The notes beneath the pieces were generated by a model. That model worked only from the letters and a program-made list of their open reading frames with translations. It had not been told where the DNA came from and did no database searches. This document shows, in pieces, positions 17,464 through 28,194 of a DNA stretch of 64,000 nucleotides. This stretch comes from Halanaerobium salsuginis (GTDB lineage Bacteria > Bacillota > Halanaerobiia > Halanaerobiales > Halanaerobiaceae), in contig NZ_FOTI01000001.1 in the NCBI RefSeq assembly GCF_900114545.1, positions 102,834 through 166,833 on the forward strand, in the 5' to 3' direction. Numbering within the stretch: position 1 is the stretch's first letter; the number at the start of each line of letters is the position of its first letter. The position numbers and the translations under genes are program-made.

Positions 17464-17492
17464 TTGACATTTTAAGTTATTAGCTATATAAT
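17464..17492 (+). promoter_or_regulatory. Strong sigma-70-type promoter of the ilv-leu block
   Basis: Consensus TTGACA (17464-17469), 17-base spacer, consensus TATAAT (17487-17492). The roughly 100-base leader that follows can fold into a long imperfect stem (CTTAA...AATAACATTT with AAATGCTATT...TTAAG, about 17513-17556) before the ilvE ribosome site. No T-box motif is seen. Confidence 0.88.
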
Positions 17493-17600
17493 TTATAACC
17501 AATAAATACTTAAGTGTAATAACATTTCCTTAGTAAAATGCTATTATTTAAGTTGAATTTATTCAATAAATTAGAGGGTTAATTTTAAGGAGGAAAAGCA

Positions 17601-18482
17601 GTGAGTAGAAATATTTATTTGAATGGAGAAATTGTGCCTGAAGACCAGGCAAAAGTGTCAGTTTTTGACCATGGCTATCTTTATGGCGATGGAATTTTTG
17701 AAGGAATTCGAGCTTACAGTGGGCGAGTATTTATGTTAGATGAACATATTAAAAGGTTATATGAGTCGGCTAAAACAATTATGCTGGAGATTCCTTTAAC
17801 TAAAGCAGAGATGGAAGCAGCAATTATTGAAACTATTAAAGCAAATGATTTAAAAGATGCTTACATAAGAGTAGTTGTCTCTAGAGGAATTGGAGATTTA
17901 GGATTAGATCCTCGTAAATGTCCAGAAGCAACAGTTGTTATTATTGCAAGTGGGATTCAGCTTTATCCAGAAGAACTTTATCAAACAGGTTTAAAACTGG
18001 TTACTGTACCTACCAGAAGAAATGCAGCAGAAATGGTTAATCCCCGTATTAAGTCACTTAATTATTTAAATAACATTATGGCCAGAATTGAGGCTAATTT
18101 GCAGGATGCTCCTGAAGCTATTATTTTAAATAATGATGGTTATGTAGCTGAATGTACTGGTGATAACATATTTATTGTTGCTGATAATACTCTCTATACA
18201 CCACCTATTTATGCTGGTATTTTAAAAGGAACTAAGCGTGAAGTAGTACTTAAAATTGCTGCAGAAATGGGTTTAGAAGTTAGGGAAGATCTCTTTACCA
18301 GACATGATTTATATAATGCAGAAGAATGTTTTTTAAGCGGTACTGCAGCTGAAGTTATTCCTGTTGTTGAAGTTGATGGTCGAACAATTGGTGATGGCAA
18401 AGTTGGCAGTAAAACCACTGATTTGATTAGTCGTTTTAGAGAAATAGCTAATTCAAGTGGACGCGAGATTTATTCAGAATAA
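17601..18482 (+). CDS. ilvE: Branched-chain amino acid aminotransferase
   Basis: PLP-dependent fold-type IV transaminase for the last step of Leu, Ile and Val synthesis. 293 residues. YLNGEIVPEDQAKVSVFDHGYLYGDGIFEGIRAY is the family start; the PLP lysine lies in NPRIKSLNYLNN, and the glutamate-containing NNDGYVAECTGDNIF motif and the LSGTAAEV motif are intact. D-amino-acid aminotransferases share the fold, but the context supports IlvE. Starts at GTG 17601 behind AAGGAGG. Confidence 0.93.
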   Translation: MSRNIYLNGEIVPEDQAKVSVFDHGYLYGDGIFEGIRAYSGRVFMLDEHIKRLYESAKTIMLEIPLTKAEMEAAIIETIKANDLKDAYIRVVVSRGIGDLGLDPRKCPEATVVIIASGIQLYPEELYQTGLKLVTVPTRRNAAEMVNPRIKSLNYLNNIMARIEANLQDAPEAIILNNDGYVAECTGDNIFIVADNTLYTPPIYAGILKGTKREVVLKIAAEMGLEVREDLFTRHDLYNAEECFLSGTAAEVIPVVEVDGRTIGDGKVGSKTTDLISRFREIANSSGREIYSE

Positions 18483-18486
18483 GCAA

Positions 18487-18510
18487 GTAGCTAGATTTTT
18501 ATCTAGCTAC
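18487..18510 (+). promoter_or_regulatory. 10-bp hairpin between ilvE and ilvD
   Basis: GTAGCTAGAT, four-T loop, ATCTAGCTAC. No T run follows directly, so it may act in mRNA processing or stability or as a weak terminator setting ilvE apart from ilvD. Confidence 0.5.
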
Positions 18511-18563
18511 CTATTTAACTTTTCACTAAAAAGAAGCTAGTAGATGTTTAAAGGAGGAAAAGG

Positions 18564-20219
18564 ATGAGAAGTGATAAGATAAAAAAGGGAGTTGAGCGGG
18601 CTCCACATAGATCTCTGCTTTACGCCCTGGGTCTTGATGATGATGACTTAAATAAACCTTTAATTGGAATTGCAAATTCGGCCAGTGATATTATCCCTGG
18701 ACACAAGCATCTTGACCGGATTAAAGATGCAGTAGAGCTGGGAATTACTGCTGCTGGTGGTACAGCTCTATCTTTTTCTACAATTGGAGTTTGTGATGGA
18801 ATTGCAATGGGTCATCAGGGAATGCATTACTCTTTAGCAAGTAGAGAAATAATTGCTGATTCTGTAGAAACAGTAGTTAATGGTCATCAGCTTGATGGTT
18901 TAGTTTTAATACCAAATTGTGATAAAATTGTACCAGGAATGATGATGGCTGCAGCTAGACTAGATATTCCGGCTATTGTAATTAGTGGTGGTCCTATGGA
19001 ACCAGGCAGCTATTGCGGCCAGTCAATTGATTTGCATAATGTTTTTGAAGCAGTTGGTTCGGTTGTGTCAGGTAAAATGGAGGAAGCAGAATTAGAAAAA
19101 ATTTCTCGCAGTGCCTGTCCTGGAGTTGGATCTTGTGCTGGTATGTTTACTGCTAACTCTATGAATTCGTTAGCTGAAGTTTTAGGATTTGCTTTACCAG
19201 GTAATGGTACTATACCTGCAGTAAAGGCTGATCGAATTAGATTGGCTAAAGCAGCTGGGAAAGCAATTATGAAATTAGTTGCAGCTGATATTAAACCTTC
19301 TGATATTTTAACAGAAGCAGCTTTTTTAAATGCAATTACTGTTGATATGTCACTTGGCTGTTCAACTAATACTGCTTTACACCTACCAGCTATTGCCCAT
19401 GAAGCAGGGGTAGAACTTCCCTTAGCCAAGTTTAATGAAATTAGTGATCAGGTACCTCATATTTGCAGTTTAACACCTGCTGGTAAAAATCATATGCAGG
19501 ATTTAAATGATGCTGGCGGAATTTATGCTGTAATTAATGAATTAGCTAAAGGTGATCTGATTGAAGAAGATGTAATGACAGTTACTGCGGCAACTCTCAA
19601 AGAAAATTTGGCTAAGAGTACTTTTGTTGATCATAATATAATTCGTTCCCTGGATAATCCTTATCACAAAAGAGGTGGTCTGGCTATTTTAAGTGGAAAT
19701 ATTGCTCCTGAAGGTTCGGTAGTTAAACGAGCAGCTGTAGCGCCTCAGATGATGGAACATAGAGGACCAGCTCGCATCTATTCGGGCGAAGAAGCTGCTA
19801 TTAAGGCTATAAATGCTGGGCAGATTAAAGCTGGTGATGTTGTAGTTATTAAGGATGAAGGACCAAAAGGTGGTCCGGGTATGCGTGAAATGCTGGCTCC
19901 CACATCTGCTCTGGCTGGTATGGGGCTTGATGATCAGGTTGCTTTAATCACAGATGGACGTTTTTCGGGAGCAACTAGAGGTGCTGCTATAGGTCATGTT
20001 TCTCCAGAGGCTGCTGCAGGAGGTCCAATTGCTGCTCTGCAAGAAGGCGATATCATTCATATTGATATGGATAATTTTATTTTAGAAGTAGAGTTGTCAC
20101 AAGCAGAACTTGCTGAACGAATGAATAAACTAGAACCGTATACTCCAGATGTAACTGGTTATTTAAAAAGGTATGCTGCTCTGGTTGGATCTGCTGCTAG
20201 AGGAGCTGTTTTAAGCTAA
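18564..20219 (+). CDS. ilvD: Dihydroxy-acid dehydratase
   Basis: Iron-sulfur enzyme converting 2,3-dihydroxy-isovalerate and -methylvalerate to the 2-keto acids of Val and Ile synthesis. 551 residues, full length. Cluster-ligand cysteines lie in [13 protein letters not shown] and [18 protein letters not shown], and the catalytic C-terminal block [19 protein letters not shown] is present. The ATG follows AAAGGAGG. Confidence 0.95.
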   Translation: MRSDKIKKGVERAPHRSLLYALGLDDDDLNKPLIGIANSASDIIPGHKHLDRIKDAVELGITAAGGTALSFSTIGVCDGIAMGHQGMHYSLASREIIADSVETVVNGHQLDGLVLIPNCDKIVPGMMMAAARLDIPAIVISGGPMEPGSYCGQSIDLHNVFEAVGSVVSGKMEEAELEKISRSACPGVGSCAGMFTANSMNSLAEVLGFALPGNGTIPAVKADRIRLAKAAGKAIMKLVAADIKPSDILTEAAFLNAITVDMSLGCSTNTALHLPAIAHEAGVELPLAKFNEISDQVPHICSLTPAGKNHMQDLNDAGGIYAVINELAKGDLIEEDVMTVTAATLKENLAKSTFVDHNIIRSLDNPYHKRGGLAILSGNIAPEGSVVKRAAVAPQMMEHRGPARIYSGEEAAIKAINAGQIKAGDVVVIKDEGPKGGPGMREMLAPTSALAGMGLDDQVALITDGRFSGATRGAAIGHVSPEAAAGGPIAALQEGDIIHIDMDNFILEVELSQAELAERMNKLEPYTPDVTGYLKRYAALVGSAARGAVLS

Positions 20220-20264
20220 ATTTATTTAAATCCAGAATTATTTTAGAGTATTTTAAAAAAAAGA

Positions 20265-20293
20265 TTGATTATAGTGTGATTATCTAGTATAGT
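20265..20293 (+). promoter_or_regulatory. Promoter-like site upstream of ilvB
   Basis: TTGATT (20265-20270), 17-base spacer, TATAGT (20288-20293). It would give a leader of about 290 bases. A second, extended -10-type site TGTTATAAT at 20491-20499 has no good -35 and would give a leader of only about 90 bases. Confidence 0.5.
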
Positions 20294-20522
20294 AAAAATA
20301 TAAAACATAATAGAAATGAAGTTACAAGATTAGATAGTAGTAGAGAAGGGTTACTTCATTTAAGAATAAAAATTAATTAGCATATATTTGTTATTTATTG
20401 CTTCAAAATAGGCTATTTTTAATTAAGCTATTAAGAAAGATAATTTCTGTCGGCTGAAATTAAAAAGGGTAAATTTTCTGACAAATATTATGTTATAATT
20501 AAATATTCTTAGATTAATTTTT

Positions 20523-20555
20523 GCCCTGAATACAAGTATTCAGGGCTATTTTTTT
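20523..20555 (+). terminator. Intrinsic terminator in the ilvB leader
   Basis: GCCCTGAATAC (20523-20533) and GTATTCAGGGC (20536-20546) form a stem followed by TATTTTTTT. Its place right before the ilvB ribosome site marks it as a probable attenuator. Confidence 0.85.
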
Positions 20556-20591
20556 ACTTACTATCTTGCAATTCACAGCGGAGGTGAATCT

Positions 20592-22262
20592 ATGCCAAAA
20601 TTAAATGGTGGAGAAATAATAATTGAGTCATTAAAGAAAGAAAATGTGGAAGTGATATTTGGCTATCCTGGAGGTGCAGTTTTAAATCTTTATGATGCTT
20701 TGTATAATTCATCTTTAACACATTATTTGGGTAGACATGAGCAGGGAGTAGTACATGCAGCAGATGGTTATGCCAGAAGCACCGGGAAAGTAGGTGTTTG
20801 TATTGCCACTTCTGGCCCGGGAGGTACAAATTTGGTTACTGGTTTAGCTAATGCTCAGATGGACTCGATTCCTCTAGTTGCTTTTACAGGTCAGGTAGCA
20901 AGTTCTTTAATTGGTAAAGATGCTTTTCAGGAAGCTGATATTACTGGTATTTCATTACCAATCACTAAACATAATTTTTTAGTGACTGACATTAAAGAGC
21001 TGGCCCAGACGATTAAAGAAGCTTTTTATATTGCCAGAAGTGGCAGACCAGGGCCTGTATTAATTGACCTTGCCAAAGATGTTACTCAGGCTGTGGCAGA
21101 ATTTAACTATCCAGATAAAGTTAATTTACCTGGTTATAAACCTACTTTTGAAGGCCATAAGCTTCAAATTAATAAAGCTGCTCAGGCAATTAATCAGGCT
21201 AGTCGTCCTCTTTTATATGTAGGTGGAGGTGCAATTATTTCTGGAGCACAAAAAGAGATTAAGCAATTAGTTAATAAAAGTAAAATTCCAATTACAACTA
21301 CTTTAATGGCACTTGGTATTTATCCGGAAGATGAGGATTTAGCACTTGAAATGTTAGGGATGCATGGAACTAGATATGCAAATATGGCAACAATTGAAAC
21401 TGATCTTTTAATTGCAGTTGGGGCTAGATTTGATGATCGAGTGACAGGTAAGCTGGATGAATTTGCTGCTCAGGCAAAAATTATTCAGATAGATATTGAC
21501 CCGGCTGAAATAGGTAAAAATGTCGAAGTTGATATTCCAATAGTTGGTGATATTAAGCGAGTTTTGCAGGAATTAATTCCTCATCTTAATCCAAGAGAAT
21601 TTGGCAGTTGGCAGCAGAGAATTGCAGAATTGAAGCAGAAGTATCCCCTGACTTATCAATCTGAGGAGCAAGAAATAATTAAGCCTCAGTTTATTATGGA
21701 GGAGATTGATAAATATACTACTGGTGATGCTACTATAGTTACTGAAGTAGGTCAGCACCAAATGTGGGCAGCTCAATTCCATAAATATCGAAAGCCGCGT
21801 CAATTTATCACTTCAGGTGGTCTAGGGACAATGGGTTATGGTTTACCAGCTGCAATTGGGGCTCAAATTGGTCAGCCAGATGAGAAAGTATTCTTAATTG
21901 CTGGAGATGGCAGTATTCAGATGAATATTCAGGAATTGGGTACTGCACAAACTTATAATATACCAATTAAAATTATTATTTTTAATAATAAATATCTGGG
22001 TATGGTGCGCCAGTGGCAGGAAATTTTTTATGAAAAAAGATATTCTGCAACTAAAATTCCTGCTCCTGACTTTGTTAAGTTGGGTGAAGCCTATGGAATT
22101 TGGTCGCGTAGTGTACAGAAAAAGTCTGAATTTGATACAGCTTTAAAAGAAGCAATAGAACACCAAGGGCCAGCAATTCTGGATATTCATATTCCAGAAG
22201 ATGAAAATGTCTATCCGATGGTTCCAGCTGGAGCAGGACTAAAAGATATGATAGGAGGTTAA
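20592..22262 (+). CDS. ilvB: Acetolactate synthase, large (catalytic) subunit
   Basis: Thiamine-diphosphate enzyme making acetolactate and acetohydroxybutyrate. 556 residues. The N-terminal VIFGYPGGAVLNLYDAL and the RHEQGVVHAADGYAR glutamate motif, the central GARFDDRVTGKLDEFA FAD region and the C-terminal ThDP motif GDGSIQMNIQELGTA...NNKYLGMVRQWQ are intact. It lies four bases ahead of the regulatory subunit gene, which supports the biosynthetic enzyme over the catabolic AlsS type. Confidence 0.95.
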   Translation: MPKLNGGEIIIESLKKENVEVIFGYPGGAVLNLYDALYNSSLTHYLGRHEQGVVHAADGYARSTGKVGVCIATSGPGGTNLVTGLANAQMDSIPLVAFTGQVASSLIGKDAFQEADITGISLPITKHNFLVTDIKELAQTIKEAFYIARSGRPGPVLIDLAKDVTQAVAEFNYPDKVNLPGYKPTFEGHKLQINKAAQAINQASRPLLYVGGGAIISGAQKEIKQLVNKSKIPITTTLMALGIYPEDEDLALEMLGMHGTRYANMATIETDLLIAVGARFDDRVTGKLDEFAAQAKIIQIDIDPAEIGKNVEVDIPIVGDIKRVLQELIPHLNPREFGSWQQRIAELKQKYPLTYQSEEQEIIKPQFIMEEIDKYTTGDATIVTEVGQHQMWAAQFHKYRKPRQFITSGGLGTMGYGLPAAIGAQIGQPDEKVFLIAGDGSIQMNIQELGTAQTYNIPIKIIIFNNKYLGMVRQWQEIFYEKRYSATKIPAPDFVKLGEAYGIWSRSVQKKSEFDTALKEAIEHQGPAILDIHIPEDENVYPMVPAGAGLKDMIGG

Positions 22263-22266
22263 ATTT

Positions 22267-22758
22267 ATGACACATATTTTATCTGTCTCTGTTTTAAATA
22301 AACCTGGTGTCCTGACGAGAATTGCCGGATTGTTTAGCCGGAGAAATTTTAATATTGAAAGCTTAAATGTAGGCAAAACAGAAAACCCAGAGATTTCCCG
22401 GATGACTATTGTAGTTAATGGAGATGAAAAAACTTTAGAGCAGGTAACAAAACAGCTCCATAAGTTAATTAATGTGCTTAAAATTACTGAGCTTGATAAA
22501 AATTCAATTGTTGAACGTGATTTAATTTTGATCAGGGTAAAATGTAGTCGTAAACAGCGCTCAGAAATTATTCAGATTGCTGATACATTCAGAGCTCAAA
22601 TAGTTGATGTAGCACCTGATAGTTTAATGATAGAGGCAACAGGAACTGAAGATAAATTAGAAGCTTTAACAGAATTACTGAGGGATTTTGGCATAGCAGA
22701 ATTTGTTAGAACCGGGACTGTAGCTTTAAGCAGAGGCCAGGCCCAGAATCAAAAATAA
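22267..22758 (+). CDS. ilvN: Acetolactate synthase, small regulatory subunit
   Basis: 163 residues with an N-terminal ACT domain (LSVSVLNKPGVLTRIAGLFSRRNFNIESLNVG) and a second C-terminal ACT-like domain, the usual IlvH/IlvN layout that gives feedback control by valine. Follows ilvB with overlapping control (AGGAGG inside the end of ilvB). Confidence 0.93.
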   Translation: MTHILSVSVLNKPGVLTRIAGLFSRRNFNIESLNVGKTENPEISRMTIVVNGDEKTLEQVTKQLHKLINVLKITELDKNSIVERDLILIRVKCSRKQRSEIIQIADTFRAQIVDVAPDSLMIEATGTEDKLEALTELLRDFGIAEFVRTGTVALSRGQAQNQK

Positions 22759-22809
22759 TTATTAAACTTAATCTAAAATTTAAAACGAACATAAAAGGAG
22801 TAGATAAGA

Positions 22810-23796
22810 ATGGAAATTTATTATGATAAAGATGCAGACTTAAAATATTTAGAAGGAAAAAAAGTAGCGGTAATTGGTTATGGGAGTCAGGGACATGCTC
22901 AGGCTCAAAACCTTAAAGATAGTGGAGTAGATGTAATAGTTGGTCTGCGTAAGGAAAGTTCAAGTTGGCAGGTAGCAGAAGAAGATGGCCTTGATGTTTA
23001 TACAACAGCAGAAGCAGCAGCTCAGGCAGATATAATTCAGATTTTAATTCCTGATATTAAACAAGGTTCCGTTTTTAAAAATGATATTGCCCCTAATTTA
23101 GAAGCAGGAAATTCTTTAATGTTTTCCCATGGATTTAACATCCATTATGATCAGATTGTACCACCTGAAAATGTTGATGTTTATATGGTTGCTCCTAAGT
23201 CACCAGGTCATCTGGTAAGACGGCTTTATCAGGATGGTAAAGGAGTTCCTGGTTTACTGGCAGTTTATCAGGACTATACAGGTAAGGCATATCAGCTGGG
23301 TTTAGCTTATGCAAAAGGTATTGGCTGCACTCACGCTGGAGTTATTGAAACTTCATTTCAGGAAGAAACCGAAACAGATCTCTTTGGAGAACAGGCTGTT
23401 TTATGTGGTGGCACTACTGCTTTAATCAAAGCAGGATTTGAAACTTTAGTTAATGCTGGCTATCAGCCTGAAATAGCTTTCTTTGAGTGTATGAATGAAT
23501 TAAAATTAATTGTTGATTTATTATTTGAAGGTGGGCTATCTGCAATGCGCTACTCAATTAGTGATACAGCTCAGTATGGTGATCTGATGTCTGGCCCTAG
23601 AGTAATTGATGACCATGTAAAAGAAAATATGCAGGGAGTTCTAAAAGATATTCAGGATGGTAAATTTGCCCGCGAATGGATTTTAGAAAACCAGGCTCAC
23701 AGACCAGTCTTTAATTCTCTAACTGAACAGGATGAAAAAAGCCAATTAGAAGAAGTAGGAGCAAAATTAAGAAAGATGATGTCCTGGATCGATTAA
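22810..23796 (+). CDS. ilvC: Ketol-acid reductoisomerase (class I)
   Basis: NADPH- and Mg-dependent enzyme of Val and Ile synthesis. 328 residues, class I size. Dinucleotide motif [13 protein letters not shown]; the basic residues in LRKESSSW after the second strand suggest NADPH use. The catalytic His in [12 protein letters not shown] and the metal ligands in [16 protein letters not shown] and [14 protein letters not shown] are present. Confidence 0.95.
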   Translation: MEIYYDKDADLKYLEGKKVAVIGYGSQGHAQAQNLKDSGVDVIVGLRKESSSWQVAEEDGLDVYTTAEAAAQADIIQILIPDIKQGSVFKNDIAPNLEAGNSLMFSHGFNIHYDQIVPPENVDVYMVAPKSPGHLVRRLYQDGKGVPGLLAVYQDYTGKAYQLGLAYAKGIGCTHAGVIETSFQEETETDLFGEQAVLCGGTTALIKAGFETLVNAGYQPEIAFFECMNELKLIVDLLFEGGLSAMRYSISDTAQYGDLMSGPRVIDDHVKENMQGVLKDIQDGKFAREWILENQAHRPVFNSLTEQDEKSQLEEVGAKLRKMMSWID

Positions 23797-23821
23797 ATGT
23801 AGTTAAAGGTGGTGAATTATA

Positions 23822-25339
23822 ATGTCAGAAGTTAAGATATTTGATACAACCTTAAGAGATGGTGAACAATCTCCGGGAGTTACTTTAATCCCGGAGGAAA
23901 AACTGGCAATTGCGCGCCAGCTTGCCAAAATGAAAGTAAATGTAATTGAAGCAGGGTTCCCGATTTCTTCTCCTGGTGATTTTGAAGCTGTTAAATTAGT
24001 AGCTGAAAATGTAAGTGGAGTTGAAGTTGCCGCTCTAGCAAGATGCAGAAAAGCTGATATTGATCGAGCCTGGGAAGCAGTAAAGAATGCTGAGAATCCA
24101 AGACTGCATGTTTTTATAGCTTCTTCGCCAATTCATTTAAAATATAAATTAAAATTAACTCAGGCAGAGGTTTTAGAGAAAGCAGTTGCAGCTGTTGAAT
24201 ATGCAGCTAAATATACTGAGAATATAGAATTCTCAGCTGAAGATGCTTCGCGCAGTGAAATTGATTTTCTAGCTGAACTATTTAATGCAGTTATTGCAGC
24301 TGGAGCAAAAGTAATTAATATTCCAGATACAGTTGGCTATGCTGTGCCTGGTGAGTTTGGCAGCCTAATTAAAGAAATTAAAGCCAAAACTCCTCTAATT
24401 GAACAGGCAGAAATTAGTGTGCACTGTCATAATGATCTGGGGTTGGCTGTGGCTAATTCGCTGGCTGCTCTCGAAAATGGAGCAACTCAAGTTGAAGTAT
24501 CAGTTAATGGAATCGGAGAAAGGGCTGGTAATGCAGCTTTAGAAGAAATAGTAATGGCACTTTATACTCGGCAAGACTATTATGATTTAACTATTACTCA
24601 GGATACAACTCAAATTGCCCGCCTTTCTAAATTAGTTGCCAGTTCAACTGGAATTAGTCTGCAGGCAAATAAGGCAATTGTAGGAGCAAATGCTTTTGCT
24701 CATGAAGCAGGAATCCATCAAGATGGAGTAATTAAAGAAAGAACAACCTATGAAATTATGGATGCCAAAACAATTGGACTTGATCATAATAAATTGGTCT
24801 TAGGTAAACATTCTGGAAGACATGCCTTAAAAGATTTTTTAGATAAATATGACTATCAACTGGATGAGGCCAGCTTTGCCAGTTTTTTCAGCAGATTTAA
24901 AGAACTAGCTGATAAAAAGAAAAATATTAGTCAGGCAGATATAATTGCTTTGCTTGATGACCAATTATATGAATATCAAAAAACATATGAATTAGAATAT
25001 ATTTCAGTTTTAACAGGTAAGATATTATTACCAACAGCGACTGTACGTTTAAAGAAAGAGGGAGAAATAATTCAGTCGGCAGCCTGTAATGGTGATGGCC
25101 CGATTGATGCAATTTTTCAGACTATTAATGAGCTGACAGGGATAGATGAAATAAAGCTAATTTCTTATAAAATTGATGCAGTAACAGAAGGTAGAGATGC
25201 ATTAGGTGAGGCTTATGTTGCGGCAGAAATAGCAGGTAAAGTTTATACAGGTCATTCTTCGCAAACTGATATTACAGAAGCCAGCGCTGTGGCTTATTTA
25301 GAAGCTATTAATAAATATTTAGTTTATACTAGTAAATAA
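23822..25339 (+). CDS. leuA: 2-isopropylmalate synthase
   Basis: First committed step of leucine synthesis. 505 residues: DRE-TIM catalytic barrel (FDTTLRDGEQSPG, HCHNDLGLAVANSL, NGIGERAGNAALEE) and a C-terminal regulatory domain (NGDGPIDAIFQTINELTG) for leucine feedback. The EQSPG motif after TTLRDG is typical of LeuA, as opposed to the cimA copy at 28195. Confidence 0.94.
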   Translation: MSEVKIFDTTLRDGEQSPGVTLIPEEKLAIARQLAKMKVNVIEAGFPISSPGDFEAVKLVAENVSGVEVAALARCRKADIDRAWEAVKNAENPRLHVFIASSPIHLKYKLKLTQAEVLEKAVAAVEYAAKYTENIEFSAEDASRSEIDFLAELFNAVIAAGAKVINIPDTVGYAVPGEFGSLIKEIKAKTPLIEQAEISVHCHNDLGLAVANSLAALENGATQVEVSVNGIGERAGNAALEEIVMALYTRQDYYDLTITQDTTQIARLSKLVASSTGISLQANKAIVGANAFAHEAGIHQDGVIKERTTYEIMDAKTIGLDHNKLVLGKHSGRHALKDFLDKYDYQLDEASFASFFSRFKELADKKKNISQADIIALLDDQLYEYQKTYELEYISVLTGKILLPTATVRLKKEGEIIQSAACNGDGPIDAIFQTINELTGIDEIKLISYKIDAVTEGRDALGEAYVAAEIAGKVYTGHSSQTDITEASAVAYLEAINKYLVYTSK

Positions 25340-25361
25340 TGTTAAGGAGTTGATTTAATAA

Positions 25362-26627
25362 ATGGGTATGACAATGATTGAAAAAATTCTAGCAGCTCAT
25401 ACAGATCAGACCGAATTGCAAGCTGGTGATATAGTTAATGCCAGAGTTGATATGGTTTTAGGAAATGATATTACAACCCCAGTTGCGATTAAAGAATTCA
25501 ATAAAATAGGGGTAGAAACAGTATTTGATAAGGATCGAGTAGTGATTGTTCCAGATCATTTTTCTCCGAGTAAGGATATTAAAGCGGCTGAGCAAATTAA
25601 ATTTATTCGAGAGTTTGCCCGTCAACATGAATTAAGTAATTTTTTTGAAATTGGTCAAATGGGAATTGAACATGTTCTATTACCAGAAAAAGGGCTTGCT
25701 TTACCAGGAGAAATAATTATTGGAGCTGACTCACACACCTGTACATATGGAGCTTTAGGAGCTCTGGGAACTGGAGTAGGAAGTACTGATATGGCAGCTG
25801 CTATGGCAACTGGAAAAGCCTGGTTTAAAGTACCGCCAACCATTAAAATTGTCTATACAGGAGAATTGCAGCCCTGGGTAAGTGGGAAAGATTTAATCCT
25901 TTATACAATTGGTAAAATAGGAGTAGATGGTGCCCTTTATAAAGCGATGGAATTTACTGGAGAAGCGATCAGTAATCTATCTATGGATGGTAGAATGACA
26001 ATGTCTAATATGGCAATTGAAGCAGGTGGTAAAGCAGGTTTGATTGCAGCTGACCAGAAAACAGAAGATTATCTTAAAGGGAGAGCTGTTCGGGATTATA
26101 CTATTTATAATGCTGATTCTGATGCAGTTTACGAGGAAGTAATTGAAATTGATGTTAGCCAGATAGAACCTCAGGTGGCATTCCCTAGTTTACCAGAAAA
26201 TACTAAGGGAATTAGTCAGGCAGGAGAAGTTAAACTTGATCAATCTGTAATTGGTTCTTGCACTAATGGTAGAATTGAAGATTTAAGAGTTGCGGCAAAG
26301 ATTTTAGAAGGTAAAAAAGTTCATTCTGATTTGCGCTGCTTGATTTTCCCCGGTACACAGGCTATCTACAAGCAGGCGATGGCAGAAGGTTTGATGGATA
26401 TCTTTATTGATGCTGGTGCAGCAGTTAGTACTCCAACCTGTGGCCCTTGTTTAGGTGGTCATATGGGAATTTTAGCTAAAGGGGAAAAAGCTGTTTCAAC
26501 AACAAATCGTAATTTTGTTGGCCGAATGGGCTCTACCGAAAGTGAAGTTTATCTGGCAAGTCCAGCGGTTGCAGCAGCTTCAGCAATTAAAGGATATCTT
26601 GTTGCTCCTGAGGAGGTAGTTAAATAA
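25362..26627 (+). CDS. leuC: 3-isopropylmalate dehydratase, large subunit
   Basis: Aconitase-family iron-sulfur subunit, 421 residues (the shorter LeuC type). [43 protein letters not shown] and [13 protein letters not shown] hold the cluster cysteines and substrate residues. It probably acts on both isopropylmalate and citramalate in this organism because the cimA gene sits downstream. The last codon overlaps leuD. Confidence 0.94.
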   Translation: MGMTMIEKILAAHTDQTELQAGDIVNARVDMVLGNDITTPVAIKEFNKIGVETVFDKDRVVIVPDHFSPSKDIKAAEQIKFIREFARQHELSNFFEIGQMGIEHVLLPEKGLALPGEIIIGADSHTCTYGALGALGTGVGSTDMAAAMATGKAWFKVPPTIKIVYTGELQPWVSGKDLILYTIGKIGVDGALYKAMEFTGEAISNLSMDGRMTMSNMAIEAGGKAGLIAADQKTEDYLKGRAVRDYTIYNADSDAVYEEVIEIDVSQIEPQVAFPSLPENTKGISQAGEVKLDQSVIGSCTNGRIEDLRVAAKILEGKKVHSDLRCLIFPGTQAIYKQAMAEGLMDIFIDAGAAVSTPTCGPCLGGHMGILAKGEKAVSTTNRNFVGRMGSTESEVYLASPAVAAASAIKGYLVAPEEVVK

Positions 26628-27118
26628 TGATTTTACAAGGAAAAGTGTTTAAATATGGAGATAATGTAGATACAGATGTAATAATACCTGCTCGTTATTT
26701 AAATTCATCAGAACCAGCTAATCTGGCAGCTCATTGCATGGAAGATCTTGATCAGGATTTTGCCAGTCAGGTTGAAAAAGGTGATATTATTGTAGGAGGG
26801 AAAAATTTTGGTTCGGGTAGTTCGCGTGAACATGCTCCGCTGGCCATTAAATATGCTGGAGTAGCATGTGTAGTTGCTGAAAGTTTTGCCAGAATTTTTT
26901 ATCGAAATTCAATTAATATCGGTTTACCAATATTAGAGTGTCCTGCTGCTGTTCAGGCAACTCAAGCTGGCGATAAACTTGAAGTAAACTTAGATCAAGG
27001 TACAGTTAAAAACTTAAGAACTGGCGAAACTTTTGAAGCAGCTCCTTTTCCAGAATTTATGCAGGAAATAATTGCTGATGGTGGTTTAATTGAACATATT
27101 AAAAAGGAGCTGGTATAA
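26627..27118 (+). CDS. leuD: 3-isopropylmalate dehydratase, small subunit
   Basis: 163-residue swivel-domain partner of Leu[19 protein letters not shown] and the [19 protein letters not shown] substrate-specificity loop are visible. It overlaps leuC and leuB by one base each, so the three are translationally coupled. Confidence 0.94.
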   Translation: MILQGKVFKYGDNVDTDVIIPARYLNSSEPANLAAHCMEDLDQDFASQVEKGDIIVGGKNFGSGSSREHAPLAIKYAGVACVVAESFARIFYRNSINIGLPILECPAAVQATQAGDKLEVNLDQGTVKNLRTGETFEAAPFPEFMQEIIADGGLIEHIKKELV

Positions 27119-28185
27119 TGAGTAATATTGCTTATATACCAGGTGATGGAATTGGAGAAGAAGTAACCAGACAGGGCATTAAAGTTCTCAATTATTTTAA
27201 TGATTTACATCAATTGGGACTTAAATTTGAAAAGTTTGATCTTGGTGCTGAACGTTATCTAAAAACAGGTGATATTTTGCCGGATGATGTTTTAAATAAA
27301 TTGGAAACTTTTGATGCAATTTATTTAGGCGCTGTTGGTGATCCTAGAGTAGAGCCAGGTATATTGGAAAAAGGGATTTTACTTAAATTAAGATTTTATT
27401 TTGATCAGTATATTAATCTAAGACCAATAAAATTATATAAAGAAGAATTTTGTCCTTTAAAAGGTAAAAAACTGCAGGATATTGATTTTACTGTAGTTAG
27501 AGAAAATACTGAGGGGATTTACGCTGGTGTTGGAGGCTTTTTAAAGAAAGATACTCCAGATGAAATTGCAACTCAAGAAATGATTTCGACTCGTAAAGGT
27601 GTAGATAGAATTATTAAATATGCTTTTGAGTATGCTAGAGAATTTGGTAAAGAACCTAAACTTACTGTTTGTGATAAAAGTAATGTTTTGACCTATGCTC
27701 ACAATCTCTGGCAGCGAGCTTTTAAAGAAATGGGACAGAATTATCAAGATGTAAAACAGGATCATTTTTTAGTTGATGCTATTACCATGAAAATGGTAAG
27801 AAACCCAGAAATATTTGATGTAGTTGTAACTTGTAATATTTTCGGAGATATTATTACTGATCTTGGTGCAGAAATCCAGGGTGGAATGGGTATGGCAGTT
27901 TCTGGTAATATTAATCCTGATAGTATTTCTATGTTTGAACCTGTTCATGGTAGTGCACCTGATATTGCTGGTCAGAACATAGCTAATCCTCTGGCAGCTG
28001 TACTAGCAGCTGCTATGATGTTAAGACAGCTTGGAGAGAGTAGACTGGCTGATCAGACCGAAAAAGCAGTAGTTACTGCTCTAGAAAATAATATGATAAC
28101 TAGTGATATCGGTGGAGAATTGAGTACAGATCAAGTAGGGGATTATTTAGTTAAGACTTTGAAAAGTAACGAGGAAGGTGAGTAG
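27118..28185 (+). CDS. leuB: 3-isopropylmalate dehydrogenase
   Basis: Beta-decarboxylating dehydrogenase, 355 residues. GDGIGEEV at the N-terminus, the substrate-loop block VRENTEGIYAGVGG, the catalytic Lys-Asp region (VDAITMKMVRNPEIFDVVV, NIFGDIITDLGAEIQGGMG) and the NAD-binding EPVHGSAPDIAGQNIANPLA are present. Likely shared by leucine and citramalate-route isoleucine synthesis. Confidence 0.92.
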   Translation: MSNIAYIPGDGIGEEVTRQGIKVLNYFNDLHQLGLKFEKFDLGAERYLKTGDILPDDVLNKLETFDAIYLGAVGDPRVEPGILEKGILLKLRFYFDQYINLRPIKLYKEEFCPLKGKKLQDIDFTVVRENTEGIYAGVGGFLKKDTPDEIATQEMISTRKGVDRIIKYAFEYAREFGKEPKLTVCDKSNVLTYAHNLWQRAFKEMGQNYQDVKQDHFLVDAITMKMVRNPEIFDVVVTCNIFGDIITDLGAEIQGGMGMAVSGNINPDSISMFEPVHGSAPDIAGQNIANPLAAVLAAAMMLRQLGESRLADQTEKAVVTALENNMITSDIGGELSTDQVGDYLVKTLKSNEEGE

Positions 28186-28194
28186 TGATGCAGA

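Larger units (their letters stand above)
20220..20591 (+). promoter_or_regulatory. ilvB leader region with stem-loop and attenuator-like terminator
   Basis: Gene-free 372 bases. After the promoter-like site, AAATGAAGTTAC (20314-20325) pairs with GTTACTTCATTT (20350-20361) over 11 of 12 positions. About 160 bases later an intrinsic terminator lies 36 bases before ilvB with no promoter between them, so ilvB transcription must read through it. No T-box sequence and no Leu/Ile/Val-rich leader peptide are visible; the only short frame in the stem encodes five residues. The signal sensed is unknown. Confidence 0.55.

Noticed and set aside
20220..20591. T-box riboswitch ahead of ilvB
   Set aside because: No AGGGTGGNACCGCG-like T-box sequence and no specifier-loop layout could be found; GAAGGGTTACTTC is part of a simple stem.
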